Below are positions 1-8,215 of a stretch of DNA of 64,000 nt, piece by piece; position 1 is the first letter of the stretch, and each line of letters opens with the position of its first letter. Both the position numbers and the translations under genes were made by a program. Source of the stretch: UBA10649 sp963842725 (GTDB lineage Bacteria > Actinomycetota > Actinomycetes > S36-B12); NCBI GenBank assembly GCA_963842725.1, contig CAWJHN010000004.1, forward strand, positions 806,001 through 870,000. Direction: 5' to 3'. The notes beneath the pieces were generated by a model. That model worked only from the letters and a program-made list of their open reading frames with translations. It did not search any database and was not told where the DNA came from.

Positions 1-1685
1 CGCTGCCGAAGTCACAGGTGCCGCTACTGGGACGCGATCCGCTCGAACACTGGGCAAAGTACGACACCGAGTACTGGGCGCACGACTTCGAGGACTTCCG
101 CTGGTTCTTCTTCGGCATGTGCTTCCCCGAGCCCCGCTCGACCAAGCAGATCGAGGACTGTGTCGGCTGGGGCTCCTCGGTGTCCCACGACATACTCGCA
201 GCCGAGCGACGGTACAGCTGGCCAACCCCGGAAGAGGTCCACGGCTGGTGCGAGTCGATCGACCTGCCCATACTCGCGATCCACGGCCAACTGGACCTGA
301 TCAGCCCGTTGGCACGCAGCGAGACGATCGCCGAGTTGACCGGCGCCGAGCTCGTCGTGATCGAGGGTGGCGGCCACATCCCGCTTGCCCGCGACCCTGT
401 GAAGGTCAACCACCTGATCCGTGACTTCGCCTCGCGGTTTGCGCCGACCGATCCTCGCCGTACCTGGGCACGAGGTCGCAACCGGCCGAAGAAGGTCCTC
501 TACATCGCCTCGCCCATCGGGCTGGGACACGCCCGCCGAGACCTCGCGATCGCCCGCGCCCTGCGTAAGTGCCATGAAGACGTTCAGATCGACTGGCTGG
601 CCCAGCATCCCGTCACCCGCGTCCTGGAAGGGGCGAGTGAGATCGTGCACCCTGGGAGCGCCTGGCTCGCCAGCGAGTCCGGTCACATCGAGTCCGAGTC
701 CGGCGAGCACGACTTGCACTGCTTCGAGGCGTTGCGTCGGATGGACGCGATCCTGGTCAACAACTTCCACGTCTTCGACGACGTCGTGCGCGACGGTGAC
801 TACGACCTCGTCGTCGGCGACGAGGCCTGGGACATCGACCACTTCCTGCACGAGAACCCCGAGCTCAAGCGCTCCGCCTACGCCTGGCTGACCGACTTCG
901 TCGGCTACCTTCCGATGCCCGACGACGACGCCCGCGAGCGATTGGTCACGGCCGACTACAACGCCGAGATGATCGAGCACGTCGAGCGCTACCCCCGACT
1001 CCGAGACCGGGCGATCTTCGTCGGCAACCCGCCCGACATCGTGCCCGAGGCATTCGGCCCCAACCTGCCCGAGATCCGGGCATGGACCGAGCAGCACTAC
1101 GACTTCTGCGGCTACATCACCGGAATCGATCCCGTGTCCGTCGCAGACCGGGCCAGGATCCGCGGCGAACTCGGCTGGAGGCCCGACGAGCGAGTCTGCG
1201 TCGTCACGGTCGGCGGCACAGGCGTCGGCAGCCACCTCCTGCGACGGGTCAATGAGGCTTTCGACGAGGCGCGGGACCGCGTTGACGGGCTGCGGATCGT
1301 CGTCGTCACCGGTCCCCGCATCGAATCGTCAGTGATCCCCGCCCGGCCCGGTCTGGAGGTCTTCGACTACGTCCCGGACCTCTACCGACAGCTCGCCGCC
1401 AGCGACCTCGCCGTCGTGCAAGGCGGCCTGACCACCACGATGGAACTGACAGCCGCCGGCACGCCGTTCATCTACATCCCCCTCCAGCACCACTTCGAAC
1501 AGAACTTCCACGTCTCGCACCGCCTCGATCAGTACGGCGCCGGCCGACGACTCGACTACGCCGACCTCACCCCGGATGTCCTCGCCGAGGTGATCGCCGC
1601 CGAGGTCGGCAGCACGACGAACTATCGCCCGGTCGAGCCCGACGGCGCGAGTCGAGCCGCAGCCATGCTCGCCGACCTTCTCTGA
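1..1685 (+). CDS. alpha/beta-hydrolase / GT-B glycosyltransferase fusion, 5' end outside window
   Basis: The frame is open to the left edge, so the start lies outside; the first GTG inside is at 18 but is probably internal. The N-terminal ~140 residues look like the C-terminal half of an alpha/beta hydrolase: an Asp in AIHGQLDLISPL and a His in EGGGHIPLARD fit the last two members of a catalytic triad. From about residue 155 (KKVLYIASPIGLGHARRDLA) the protein becomes a GT-B glycosyltransferase of the UGT/MurG type, ending in VQGGLTTTMELTAAGTPFIY and PLQHHFEQN, the usual nucleotide-sugar binding region. I infer a two-domain enzyme; acceptor and sugar are unknown. The stop at 1683-1685 directly abuts a truncated regulator on the other strand. 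Confidence 0.8.
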   Translation, partial: LPKSQVPLLGRDPLEHWAKYDTEYWAHDFEDFRWFFFGMCFPEPRSTKQIEDCVGWGSSVSHDILAAERRYSWPTPEEVHGWCESIDLPILAIHGQLDLISPLARSETIAELTGAELVVIEGGGHIPLARDPVKVNHLIRDFASRFAPTDPRRTWARGRNRPKKVLYIASPIGLGHARRDLAIARALRKCHEDVQIDWLAQHPVTRVLEGASEIVHPGSAWLASESGHIESESGEHDLHCFEALRRMDAILVNNFHVFDDVVRDGDYDLVVGDEAWDIDHFLHENPELKRSAYAWLTDFVGYLPMPDDDARERLVTADYNAEMIEHVERYPRLRDRAIFVGNPPDIVPEAFGPNLPEIRAWTEQHYDFCGYITGIDPVSVADRARIRGELGWRPDERVCVVTVGGTGVGSHLLRRVNEAFDEARDRVDGLRIVVVTGPRIESSVIPARPGLEVFDYVPDLYRQLAASDLAVVQGGLTTTMELTAAGTPFIYIPLQHHFEQNFHVSHRLDQYGAGRRLDYADLTPDVLAEVIAAEVGSTTNYRPVEPDGASRAAAMLADLL

Positions 1686-1892
1686 TGCCCGCGAACCTGC
1701 CTCCAGGCGGGAGATGACCGACTGCGTGGTTCCCATGCGCTGTGCGAGCTCCCGCTGGCTCAGGCCGACCTCGGTACGCAGGTCGTAGATCATCTGCGCG
1801 AGGCGGAAGTCCTGCTCCAGCGCCGAGCGTGTGTCCGCCGGAACTGGCGGGCGTTTGGCCTTGACGCCTTCCCAACGCGGATGATTCGCCAT
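1686..1892 (-). pseudogene. XRE-family regulator, 3' end lost
   Basis: ATG at 1890-1892 starts a small cytoplasmic DNA-binding protein. Residues ~30-65 form an XRE/Cro helix-turn-helix: LRTEVGLSQRELAQRMGTTQ followed by SVISRLEAG. This is the form found in HigA-like antitoxins and stand-alone XRE regulators. Right after helix 4 (GSRAS) the homologous part stops and the frame runs antisense into the glycosyltransferase gene, so the usual last 20-30 residues are missing. The break coincides with the stop codon of the neighbouring gene, which suggests a rearrangement joint. No toxin partner is visible. Confidence 0.6.
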
Positions 1893-2319
1893 CGCGATGC
1901 GACCGCAGCGGGGTTCGCGGCATCGCGCGACGACCTGCTTGCGTGCTACGCGTTGGGTCGGCTCGGTCGTCTCCTTCCCCGAGACCGTGCCGGCCAGGCT
2001 CAAGGACGCCGTCCAAGTCGCCTGACAGGATCGAAAGTGGGCGGAGGGGGTGCAGGCTTGCACCCCCACGGGGTGGGGCCGCTCTTCGGGCTCGTCTTCC
2101 TGACGGTTGACGGACCGAGGGTGGCCCCCCTCGAGGGCGAGTACAGCTATGACTCGACGGACGTTGACCTGCGCATCAGGTCGTAAGCGGACACATGGTC
2201 GGCCGCGGCGAAGCGGCGCAGGAGTTCGCCAGAGCCCTCTCAGGCGCGCGTTCTGTCTCATGCACGCCTTGCCGTGCGGGTGTGCCTGGGCCGTCTGCGA
2301 CCTGGTCGTGGTTCAGAAC
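1893..2319. other. intergenic stretch without a recognisable gene
   Basis: About 430 bases between the XRE fragment and the peptidase gene. It contains the inverted repeat at 2046-2067. A short plus-strand frame ends at 2186 with the plausible peptide tail LTVDGPRVAPLEGEYS. That could be the remnant of a gene, but I cannot name it and see no start or ribosome-binding site for it. Confidence 0.4.
2046..2075. repeat. inverted repeat and first copy of a 25-bp repeat
   Basis: GGGGGTGCA-GGCT-TGCACCCCC (2046-2067) is a perfect 9-4-9 inverted repeat. Bases 2051-2075 match 3112-3136 at 22 of 25 positions, including an identical 13-base core TGCAGGCTTGCAC. Each copy lies 120-160 bases upstream of a minus-strand start codon (1892 and 2991), so a shared regulatory site is possible. 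Confidence 0.6.
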
Positions 2320-2991
2320 TCAGGTCTTGAGCTGCTGCCAGCGCCCTTCGGAGACGAAGCGGACGTTGCCGTCGACCACCGTGATGGCGGTCTGGTCGTC
2401 GATAGCGTATGCCGGGTTCGAGATGCCGGCTGCCCACTGCTCCGCCTCGGCCATGGAATTGCCTGGCTGGCCGTCGGAAGCCAGGTGAGGACAGATCGAG
2501 AAGTCCACGACGCCAAGTGTGGTCTCGTCGCCGGTGGGGGGTCGCCACTGGATGAAGTCGTCCCCGACCGCGGGGGTCAGCACCATGCTCCCGGCGCTGA
2601 GCCCCACCCACACGGTCTCGCTCAACGATGCCAGCAGGTCCGCCAGCCCGGACTCCCGCATCCAGTGGCACAGGTAGAGGACGTCGCCGCCCGCGACGAG
2701 CAGGGCATCAGCCTGCCGGACCAGCGGCACCCAGGACTCGTTGTCGAGGCTCGGCAGCGCGGTCAGCTCCAGCACGCCGACAGCCTTCCAACCCAGGTCG
2801 ACCATGGGGTTTGGGGAGTTACCGCTGATGAACTGCCAAGCCATGACCCCCGGGCCGACCATCGGATGCCCGTACTGGGCGGTGGGGATGCACAGCGCGG
2901 TGGACTCGGCGATCGGCTTGCCCAGGAGCTCGACGAGCGCATCGCGGATGCTGGCGTTGGTCACGCCCGCTGAGGTGAGTAGAAGCTTCAC
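2320..2991 (-). CDS. peptidase E-like serine peptidase (family S51)
   Basis: The start is GTG at 2989-2991, preceded by an AAGGGA ribosome-binding site at good spacing; the longer upstream frame has no support. The product is 223 residues, the usual length for peptidase E / cyanophycinase-like S51 enzymes. Family hallmarks are the N-terminal LLLTSAGVTNASI, the glycine-rich DALLVAGGDVLYL, and the nucleophile motif VGLSAGSMVL, whose serine is the expected catalytic residue. S51 enzymes are cytoplasmic dipeptidases, often specific for N-terminal Asp. No operon partner is visible. A 25-bp repeat lies about 120 bases upstream. Confidence 0.85.
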   Translation of the reverse strand: MKLLLTSAGVTNASIRDALVELLGKPIAESTALCIPTAQYGHPMVGPGVMAWQFISGNSPNPMVDLGWKAVGVLELTALPSLDNESWVPLVRQADALLVAGGDVLYLCHWMRESGLADLLASLSETVWVGLSAGSMVLTPAVGDDFIQWRPPTGDETTLGVVDFSICPHLASDGQPGNSMAEAEQWAAGISNPAYAIDDQTAITVVDGNVRFVSEGRWQQLKT

Positions 2992-3111
2992 GGCAGTCCC
3001 TTGGAAGTGAAGGTGGTCAATGCGCCACGGCGACCACGTCGGTCGACCAGCCACATCATGCTCGGTCCCGCCCCGAGATGCGTACGGCTTCAGCGAACGT
3101 GTGCGGGGTGC

Positions 3112-3136
3112 TGCAGGCTTGCACTCCCTAGGGGTG
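3112..3136. repeat. second copy of the 25-bp repeat
   Basis: TGCAGGCTTGCAC is followed by TCCCTAGGGGTG, matching 2051-2075 with three mismatches. The right half is itself an imperfect palindrome (TGCACTCC-CTA-GGGGTGCA). It lies upstream of the S51 peptidase gene. No other function can be read from it. Confidence 0.55.
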
Positions 3137-3285
3137 CACAGAGGGGGGCACAAGTGGCTGTTTGCGATGGTAACTCGCAGGGTTCGCAACCCGGTGATCG
3201 TGCATGCACAGTTTCTCCCCGCTACCGGGTACGAAGGACCGGACCACCTCGTTGGCATGGGTGAGGCGCTGGGTCAGGAGCAGCC

Positions 3286-3633
3286 TCAGGCGCGCATGCT
3301 GGGATCACTCAGAATCTGCCGCAGCAACGTCGCGCCGCGACGAGCCTGCATGTCCGGCTCGGCAACCCGGGCAAACGCCTCGTCGGCTGTGAACAGTCCC
3401 CGATCAAGGCAGTGCCGCACCATTAGCGCGAGATCGTCCCTCCCCAGTTGGGGTGCGACGTCGATCACCGTGCGCAGTGGGGTGGTGCATCGGAGTCCGT
3501 CGACGGATGTGATGTCCGACTCGGGGATGTCGTCGTAGTGGACGATCACGTCGTGACCGCCGATGACGACGTGCTCCGCCGGACAGCCGTTGGAATCGAC
3601 GAAGTAGTCGCCGGTTTCGCTGGTGTCTGTCAT
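3286..3633 (-). CDS. small hypothetical protein, AbiEi-like C-terminal motif
   Basis: ATG at 3631-3633; 115 residues, no signal peptide or membrane segment. The central stretch GLRCTTPLRTVIDVAPQL followed by DDLALMVRHCLDRG resembles the 'typical T-P-x-R-T-[LV]-x-D' region after the winged helix in actinobacterial AbiEi-type antitoxins and DUF559-linked proteins. Here the winged helix and the nuclease part are both absent. No clear Shine-Dalgarno sequence precedes the ATG. It may be a degenerate remnant of such a gene or a small stand-alone protein; function unknown. Confidence 0.5.
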   Translation of the reverse strand: MTDTSETGDYFVDSNGCPAEHVVIGGHDVIVHYDDIPESDITSVDGLRCTTPLRTVIDVAPQLGRDDLALMVRHCLDRGLFTADEAFARVAEPDMQARRGATLLRQILSDPSMRA

Positions 3634-3766
3634 GGACGGAGCCTAGGGAAGATCCGCGCAGCGAGCGGCCCTTGTCCACAGGCTCTGGCGCCACGGAGGA
3701 CTGGCAGCGTAGGAGTGATGCTCATAGCCCATTTCGGTCACGCCTTGGGAGCCGTCGAGGCTGAAG

Positions 3767-3792
3767 ACCAGGTAGCACTTGTGCTACCTGGT
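3767..3792. promoter_or_regulatory. perfect palindromic operator of the antitoxin gene
   Basis: ACCAGGTAGCAC-TT-GTGCTACCTGGT is a perfect 12-2-12 palindrome ending 4 bases before the antitoxin ATG at 3797. Phd/YefM-family antitoxins autorepress by binding palindromes at their own promoters, so this is the expected operator. There is no convincing ribosome-binding site between it and the ATG, so the transcript may be leaderless. Confidence 0.75.
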
Positions 3793-3796
3793 GTCC

Positions 3797-4045
3797 ATGT
3801 CCACGGTAGGTGTCCGCGAGTTTCGGCAGAACGCGAGCGAGATCCTGCGCGAGGTTGAGGCGGGCGAGACGGCGACAGTGACCGTGGCGGGGCGTCCGGT
3901 GGCGCAGATCGTTCCGATCCGTGCGGAACAGTGGACCACCTGGGAGCGCGTGCACACCGTCTTCAGCAGCCCGACCGATCCGGCGTGGGACGCCGAGCGT
4001 CGTGACTACGGCGCGACCGGTCTTCATGGTCCGTGGGAGCGGTAG
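3797..4045 (+). CDS. Phd/YefM-family antitoxin
   Basis: 82 residues from ATG 3797. The N-terminus STVGVREFRQNASEILREVE and the following TATVTVAGRPVAQIVPI are the classic Phd/YefM DNA-binding fold, which binds the operator; the C-terminal tail (PTDPAWDAERRDYG) is the toxin-neutralising part. Upstream lies the perfect palindrome at 3767-3792. The stop codon (4043-4045) overlaps the GTG start of the vapC remnant by one base, the coupling expected of a toxin-antitoxin pair. The toxin is disrupted, so this copy is probably an orphan antitoxin. Confidence 0.85.
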   Translation: MSTVGVREFRQNASEILREVEAGETATVTVAGRPVAQIVPIRAEQWTTWERVHTVFSSPTDPAWDAERRDYGATGLHGPWER

Positions 4046-4215
4046 TGCTCGCCATTCTGAACACGAGCATCCTGATCTCCGAGGGCACTGCGCCGATCGA
4101 GGGGGAGATCGCCATCAGTGTCGTGTCCATTCCGGATTTGCAGTTCGGCGTGCTTGTGGCGCCCGACGACGAGCGGCGTGCTCATCGACTGGCCGCGGCT
4201 ACGCATCGCGCCGGG
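4045..4215 (+). pseudogene. VapC-type PIN toxin, truncated and with a changed active-site residue
   Basis: GTG at 4045 overlaps the antitoxin stop. About 55 residues remain, starting LAILNTSILISEGTAPIEGE and running through ISVVSIPDLQFGVLVAP to HRLAAATHRAG. PIN-domain RNases begin [LV]DTS[IV]L; here the first metal-binding Asp is Asn (codon AAC at residue 6) and the Glu of the usual 'AELQFG' is Asp. After ~4210 similarity stops and the sequence becomes the end of a metal transporter. Normal VapC is about 130 residues, so at least half is missing. I judge it inactive. The exact joint is uncertain by about 20 bases. Confidence 0.7.
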
Positions 4216-4558
4216 CGCAAAGCCGGTGCGCAAGGTCTACTACAACATCCCCGTCACGGCGCTCGGCGTGGCCGTCGCGTTGATCATCGGAGGCATAGAG
4301 GTCACGTCGATCTTCGTCGACAAGCTCGACATCACCGCCGGGCCCGTGGCGCTCGTGGGCAGCCTCGACCTGAACGTCGTGGGCTTCTACATCGTGGGCC
4401 TGTTCATCCTCACCTGGCTCGTGGCGCTCGCCGTCTGGAAATTCGGTCGCATCGAAGACAAGTGGGAGGCGGGACTGATCGGCGTTCGACCCGCGCTTGA
4501 GGCGTCGTTCGAGGGAGAGCTGGATCTGTCACTCGATGACGACCTCAGGGTTGGCTGA
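4216..4558 (+). pseudogene. C-terminal fragment of a NiCoT (HoxN/NixA) nickel/cobalt transporter
   Basis: The open frame begins inside the vapC remnant and reads KPVRKVYYNIPVTALGVAVA, then two strongly hydrophobic segments (VALIIGGIEVTSIF; GFYIVGLFILTWLVALAVW) and FGRIEDKWEAG. This is the last ~110 residues of a NiCoT permease (normally ~340 residues, eight membrane segments). The N-terminal two thirds, including the metal-binding HxxxxDH motif of the second segment, are missing. No start codon serves this part independently. It is joined directly to vapC', so I read it as a deletion or assembly joint. Confidence 0.7.
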
Positions 4559-4649
4559 CCCCGACACCGAACCGTCGAAACAGGGCCAGCTCCCGGTAGG
4601 TGAATCCGCGGACGCGGTACGTCTTGGCCAGGCGCACTGACCCGCCCAT
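4545..4649 (-). CDS. possible 34-residue small ORF or gene tail
   Basis: ATG at 4647-4649 to TGA at 4545-4547 gives a basic, aromatic peptide containing LAKTYRVRGFTYRELALFRR. The composition looks like coding sequence more than noise. The frame could be the end of a lost gene, since no ribosome-binding site is evident. The rest of 4559-4772 holds nothing recognisable. Confidence 0.25.
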   Translation of the reverse strand: MGGSVRLAKTYRVRGFTYRELALFRRFGVGVSQP

Positions 4650-4772
4650 CGCCCATGACCCGAGAAGCCGCCACGCCAGGGGACGTCACCCGCCTTTCGC
4701 GCCACCAGCAATCAGGGCATTCGCTAGTGTGTGGAGTCACCGCTTGACTACCTTCGCAGGGAGGCGATTCTC

Positions 4773-5818
4773 ATGCGCGCACTGCGGCTGAACGCCTGGA
4801 AGTCCGAGCCCGTACTGGAAGATGTCGACAAGCCGACTCCCGGTCCCGGTCAGGTGGTCATCCGGGTCGGAGGGGCGGGTGCCTGCCATTCGGATCTGCA
4901 TCTCATGCACGAGTTTGAGGACGGAATCTTCCCCTGGGCCCCGCCATTCACGCTGGGCCACGAGACGGCCGGATGGGTCGAGGCGTCGGCGCCGGCGTCA
5001 CCGGGGTCACCGAGGGACAGGCCGTGGCGGTCTATGGATGGTGGGGGTGTGGGCGTTGCTCTCGCTGCCGCGTTGGCATCGAGACAATGTGCGAGAACCC
5101 AGGGGCGGCCATCGTCCCTGGTGGGGGAGTGGTCTCGGTGCGGACGGCGGCATGGCGGGAATTCATGCTGGTGCCGGATGAACGCTTGCTGCTACCGCTG
5201 CCTGACGGCCTCACCCCGGTGCAGGCGGCGCCACTGACCGATGCAGGCCTGACTCCCTATCACGCTGTTCGCGGTCGCGAGACAAACTCACTCCCGAATC
5301 GTTCGCGGTCGTAATCGGGGCTGGGGGTCTTGGCCACCTTGCCGTGCAGATACTCAAAGCAACTACTGCCGTGCGGGTTGTGGCGGTCGATATTCGGCCA
5401 GAGGCTCTGCAGTTGGCCACCAGCGTTGGCGCGGACTTCGTCGTGCAGTTCGGTGACGCGGCTGCGGAGGCGATCCGCGACTACACGGGCGGAGCACTTG
5501 CCAACGTGGTGATTGACTGCGTGGGCAGCGACGAGACCATCGCGCTCGGCGCGGCCGTCGTCCGTTCCGTTCGGCGACTTGACGATCGCAGGTGTCGGAG
5601 GGGGATCCTTCCCGGTGTCATTCTTCTCAATCCCCTATGAGGTCAGCGTCCAAACCATCAACTGGGGATCGCGACCGGAATTGGCGGACGTGCTCGAACT
5701 CGGTGCTCGGGGGCTGCTGGTGCCGGCCATCACGACCTACGCGCTGGATGACGCGCCGACTGCCTATGAGGATCTTCGGGCGGGTCGGGTGGAGGGTCGA
5801 GCCGTCATTGTCCCGTGA
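4773..5818 (+). CDS. zinc-dependent alcohol dehydrogenase (MDR), frameshifted
   Basis: ATG 4773 follows a GGGAGG ribosome-binding site. The gene reads through four frames, with shifts near 4985 (one G lost), 5275 and 5560, but the protein is complete in order. It has the catalytic zinc ligands C in GAGACHSDLHLMHEF and H/E in GHETAGW, the structural zinc loop CGRCSRCRVGIETMC, the Rossmann motif GAGGLGHLAVQILKA, and the C-terminal end GRAVIVP. It oxidises or reduces an alcohol/aldehyde or ketone with NAD(P). It is a paralogue of the dehydrogenase at 6680-7730 and converges on the enoyl-CoA hydratase gene. The clustered single-base shifts point to sequence error. Confidence 0.75.
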
Positions 5819-5863
5819 ATCTGCCTTCGGCTGACGGGTCAGTCGGCACGAGGGGTTCGTTGG

Positions 5864-6626
5864 TCACTGGCGGGCAGTCCACTTAGGTGGGCGCTTCTCG
5901 GCAAATGCGCGCATGCCCTCGCGTGCATCATCAGTTCGCAGCACATCCAAAGCGATGCTCATGGAATGTCGGACCGCTTCGAGAGTGTCCGGAATTGACT
6001 CAGTCGAGTCGAGGACCTGCAGCGATGTTCGAATCGAAATGGGTGACCCCTGGAGTATCTCCGAGGCCAGTTGGCGAGCGGATTCCACCACCTCGCCGGG
6101 CTTGCTGATCCGGTTCACGAGACCCCATCGGGCGGCCTCCTCGGCCCCCATTCGCCTGCCGTCAGGAGAAGTTCCGTGGCGATCATCGCCGGCATCTTGC
6201 GGGTGATCCGTACGATCCCGCCCGCACCGGCGATGAGCCCGTGCCTCACCTCAGACAGGGCGATTGCAGCCCCTGGGTCGGCCACTATGAGGTGGCAGGC
6301 AAGTGCGATTTCGAAGCCTCCGCCCATGGCGTATCCGTTGACGGCGGCGATGACCGGTTTGGTCATCCCGTGACGGCTGATGACGCCGCCCATTCCCGTG
6401 GGACCGAACTCCAAGGGATCGCCCTCGTTCGAGTGGACGAGGTCGAATCCGGCGCAGAAGGCCTTGTCACCGGCGCCCGTCAGAATGGCTACGTGGGACA
6501 ATCGTCATCGCTGAAGAAGCAGTCGAAGATGTGCTCAAGCTCGTCGTTGGCGTCCCGATGGATGGCGTTGCGCAGGGCGGCAGGGCGGTTGATGGTCACT
6601 ACAAGGACGCCGCCGGCGCTGCACAC
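5864..6626 (-). CDS. enoyl-CoA hydratase/isomerase, frameshifted
   Basis: Crotonase-fold enzyme in three pieces: VLVVTINRPAALRNAIHRDA near the start, then HVAILTGAGDKAFCAGFDL and GYAMGGGFEIALACHL (oxyanion-hole region), then ARWGLVNRISKPGEVVESA. Shifts lie near 6492 (one G missing) and 6140. The start is uncertain; GTG 6624-6626 is in frame with the first piece but lacks a strong ribosome-binding site. It would hydrate an enoyl-CoA or isomerise a double bond. It is the last gene of the minus-strand acyl-CoA operon, after the alcohol dehydrogenase. Confidence 0.7.
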
Positions 6627-6679
6627 TGACGTACGTGTACGTGTCGCGAAGGAGTGCAGGCGTCACCAGCGTGGAACCT

Positions 6680-7730
6680 TCACGGGATGATGACGGCACG
6701 ACCGCGGACCTTGCCCTCGGAAAGGTCCCTGTAGGCCTGAACCCCCGCGTCGAGCGAGTAGGCGGTCGTCTCGGGAGTGAGCAGGCCTCGGGCCGCGAGC
6801 AGGAGGACGTCGGCCAGTTCGCTGCGCGTGCCCCAGTACGTGGCCCGGATGTCTGTCTCCTTGGGGGCGCTGAACCACGAGAGCGGGTACACCCCACCGG
6901 CCACGCCCACAAGATTGATGTCACCACGCGCACGGACACTGCCCATGGCCAACGCCAGTGAGGACTCCGATCCGACAAGGTCGAGCACGACGTCAGCACC
7001 CAGACCTTCGGTCGCGTCTCGGATGTTCTCAGCGGCATCGGCCCCGAGACGAACCCGTGCGTAGCACCCAGGTCGCGGGCATGGGCAAGGGCCTCCGGGC
7101 GAGGATCCACAGCAATGACGCGCGTGGCCGTCAGGGCCTTGAGGATCTGGATCGCCATGTGACCGAGGCCGCCCACCCCAATCACGAGTGTCCATGAGTC
7201 GGGGGTCAGCTTCGGCAGGGATCGGCTGACCGCATGGTACGGCGTGAGGGCCGCATCGGTCAGAGGCGCCGCGACCGCGGGGTCGAGCCCGGCCGGCAGC
7301 GGGAGCAGGAACCGCTCATCGGGGATGAGCATGTAGTCAGCCATGCCACCGTCCAGCCCGAGGCCCCCACCTCCGGCGACGACGGGCGCGTTGGCCTGGT
7401 CCTCGCAGATTCCGTCCATGCCGAGGCGGCACGGCGCACAGCGGCCACAGCCCCAGGCGCCGAACACGGCGACACCCATTCCCACGGTCACGGAGGTGAC
7501 GCCCTCGCCGACCTCGTGCACCCAGCCGGCAACCTCGTGACCGAGCGTGAAGGGGACAGCCCAAGGAAGGCCGCCTTCGTCGAATTCGTGCATCACGTGG
7601 AGATCCGAGTGACAGGCCCCGGCTCCCTCCGACCCGGATGGCACCGACCTGGCCCCGGCCCTGCTGTCGGCATGGGTATCTCGACCAGTTCGGGCTCGCT
7701 GCGCCAGGCGGTCAGTCGAAGTGCGCGCAC
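6680..7730 (-). CDS. zinc-dependent alcohol dehydrogenase (MDR), frameshifted
   Basis: GTG at 7728-7730 has an AGGAGAG ribosome-binding site. The order is RALRLTAWRSEPELVEIPMP, then after a shift near 7645 GAGACHSDLHVMHEFDEG with catalytic C, GHEVAGWVHEVG, structural zinc loop CGRCAPCRLGMDGIC and Rossmann GVGGLGHMAIQILKAL. After a shift near 7055 the C-terminal part ends GRAVIIP. It is the paralogue of 4773-5818. It sits 23 bases downstream of the MaoC gene and upstream of the enoyl-CoA hydratase, so an alcohol or aldehyde intermediate of the acyl-CoA route is the likely substrate (inference). Confidence 0.8.
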
Positions 7731-7753
7731 GTTCTCTCCTCTACTGGGTTCCG

Positions 7754-8215
7754 CTATCGGACGACGTCCATGAACCGGACGACGCATTCGGCGATGCACG
7801 CCGGCTTCGCTGCTCCTTCCAGGTCGATCTCCCAGGTCTCGACGACCTGGATCCCGCTGTCGATGGGCGTGACGTCGTTGATCTGTACGCTGCCGCGGAT
7901 GCGGGCCCCCGAAGGAACTGGCGCGGGGAAGCGCACCTTGTTGAGCCCGTAGTTGATCCCGGTCACCTCGCCCTCGAATCGCAGCAGCTCCTCGGCGAAG
8001 GCGGGGATCGACGACAGGGTCAGGAAGCCGTGCGAGATCGTGCCACCGAAGGCGGAGGCGGCGGCGCGTTCGGGGTCGACGTGAATCCACTGGAGGTCAC
8101 CGGTGGCTCGGGCGAACTCTTCGATTCGCTCCTGCGTGACAGTGAGCCATCCGCTGGGTCCGAATCTCTGGCCGACGCGGGACCGTAGGTCCGCCGTGTC
8201 AGTGAGCACCGGCAC
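7754..8215 (-). CDS. MaoC-like enoyl-CoA hydratase
   Basis: 153 residues from GTG 8213-8215, whose G is shared with the TAG stop of abfD, so translation is coupled. The R-hydratase signature is present: FARATGDLQWIHVDPERA contains the catalytic Asp/His pair, followed by FGGTISHGFLTLSSIP. Single hot-dog fold, cytoplasmic. It hydrates a trans-2-enoyl-CoA to the (R)-3-hydroxyacyl-CoA. Beside AbfD it could act on the crotonyl-CoA that AbfD forms; that is inference from context. The gene is intact. Confidence 0.85.
   Translation of the reverse strand: MPVLTDTADLRSRVGQRFGPSGWLTVTQERIEEFARATGDLQWIHVDPERAAASAFGGTISHGFLTLSSIPAFAEELLRFEGEVTGINYGLNKVRFPAPVPSGARIRGSVQINDVTPIDSGIQVVETWEIDLEGAAKPACIAECVVRFMDVVR

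Noticed and set aside
24..1235. 403-codon minus-strand frame over the fusion enzyme
   Set aside because: Shadow of the fusion gene; the plus-strand frame has family motifs and the minus frame has none.
4773..5818. programmed frameshifting as the cause of broken frames
   Set aside because: Shifts occur in many unrelated genes, in both directions and at varied sites without slippery heptamers or downstream structures shared between them.
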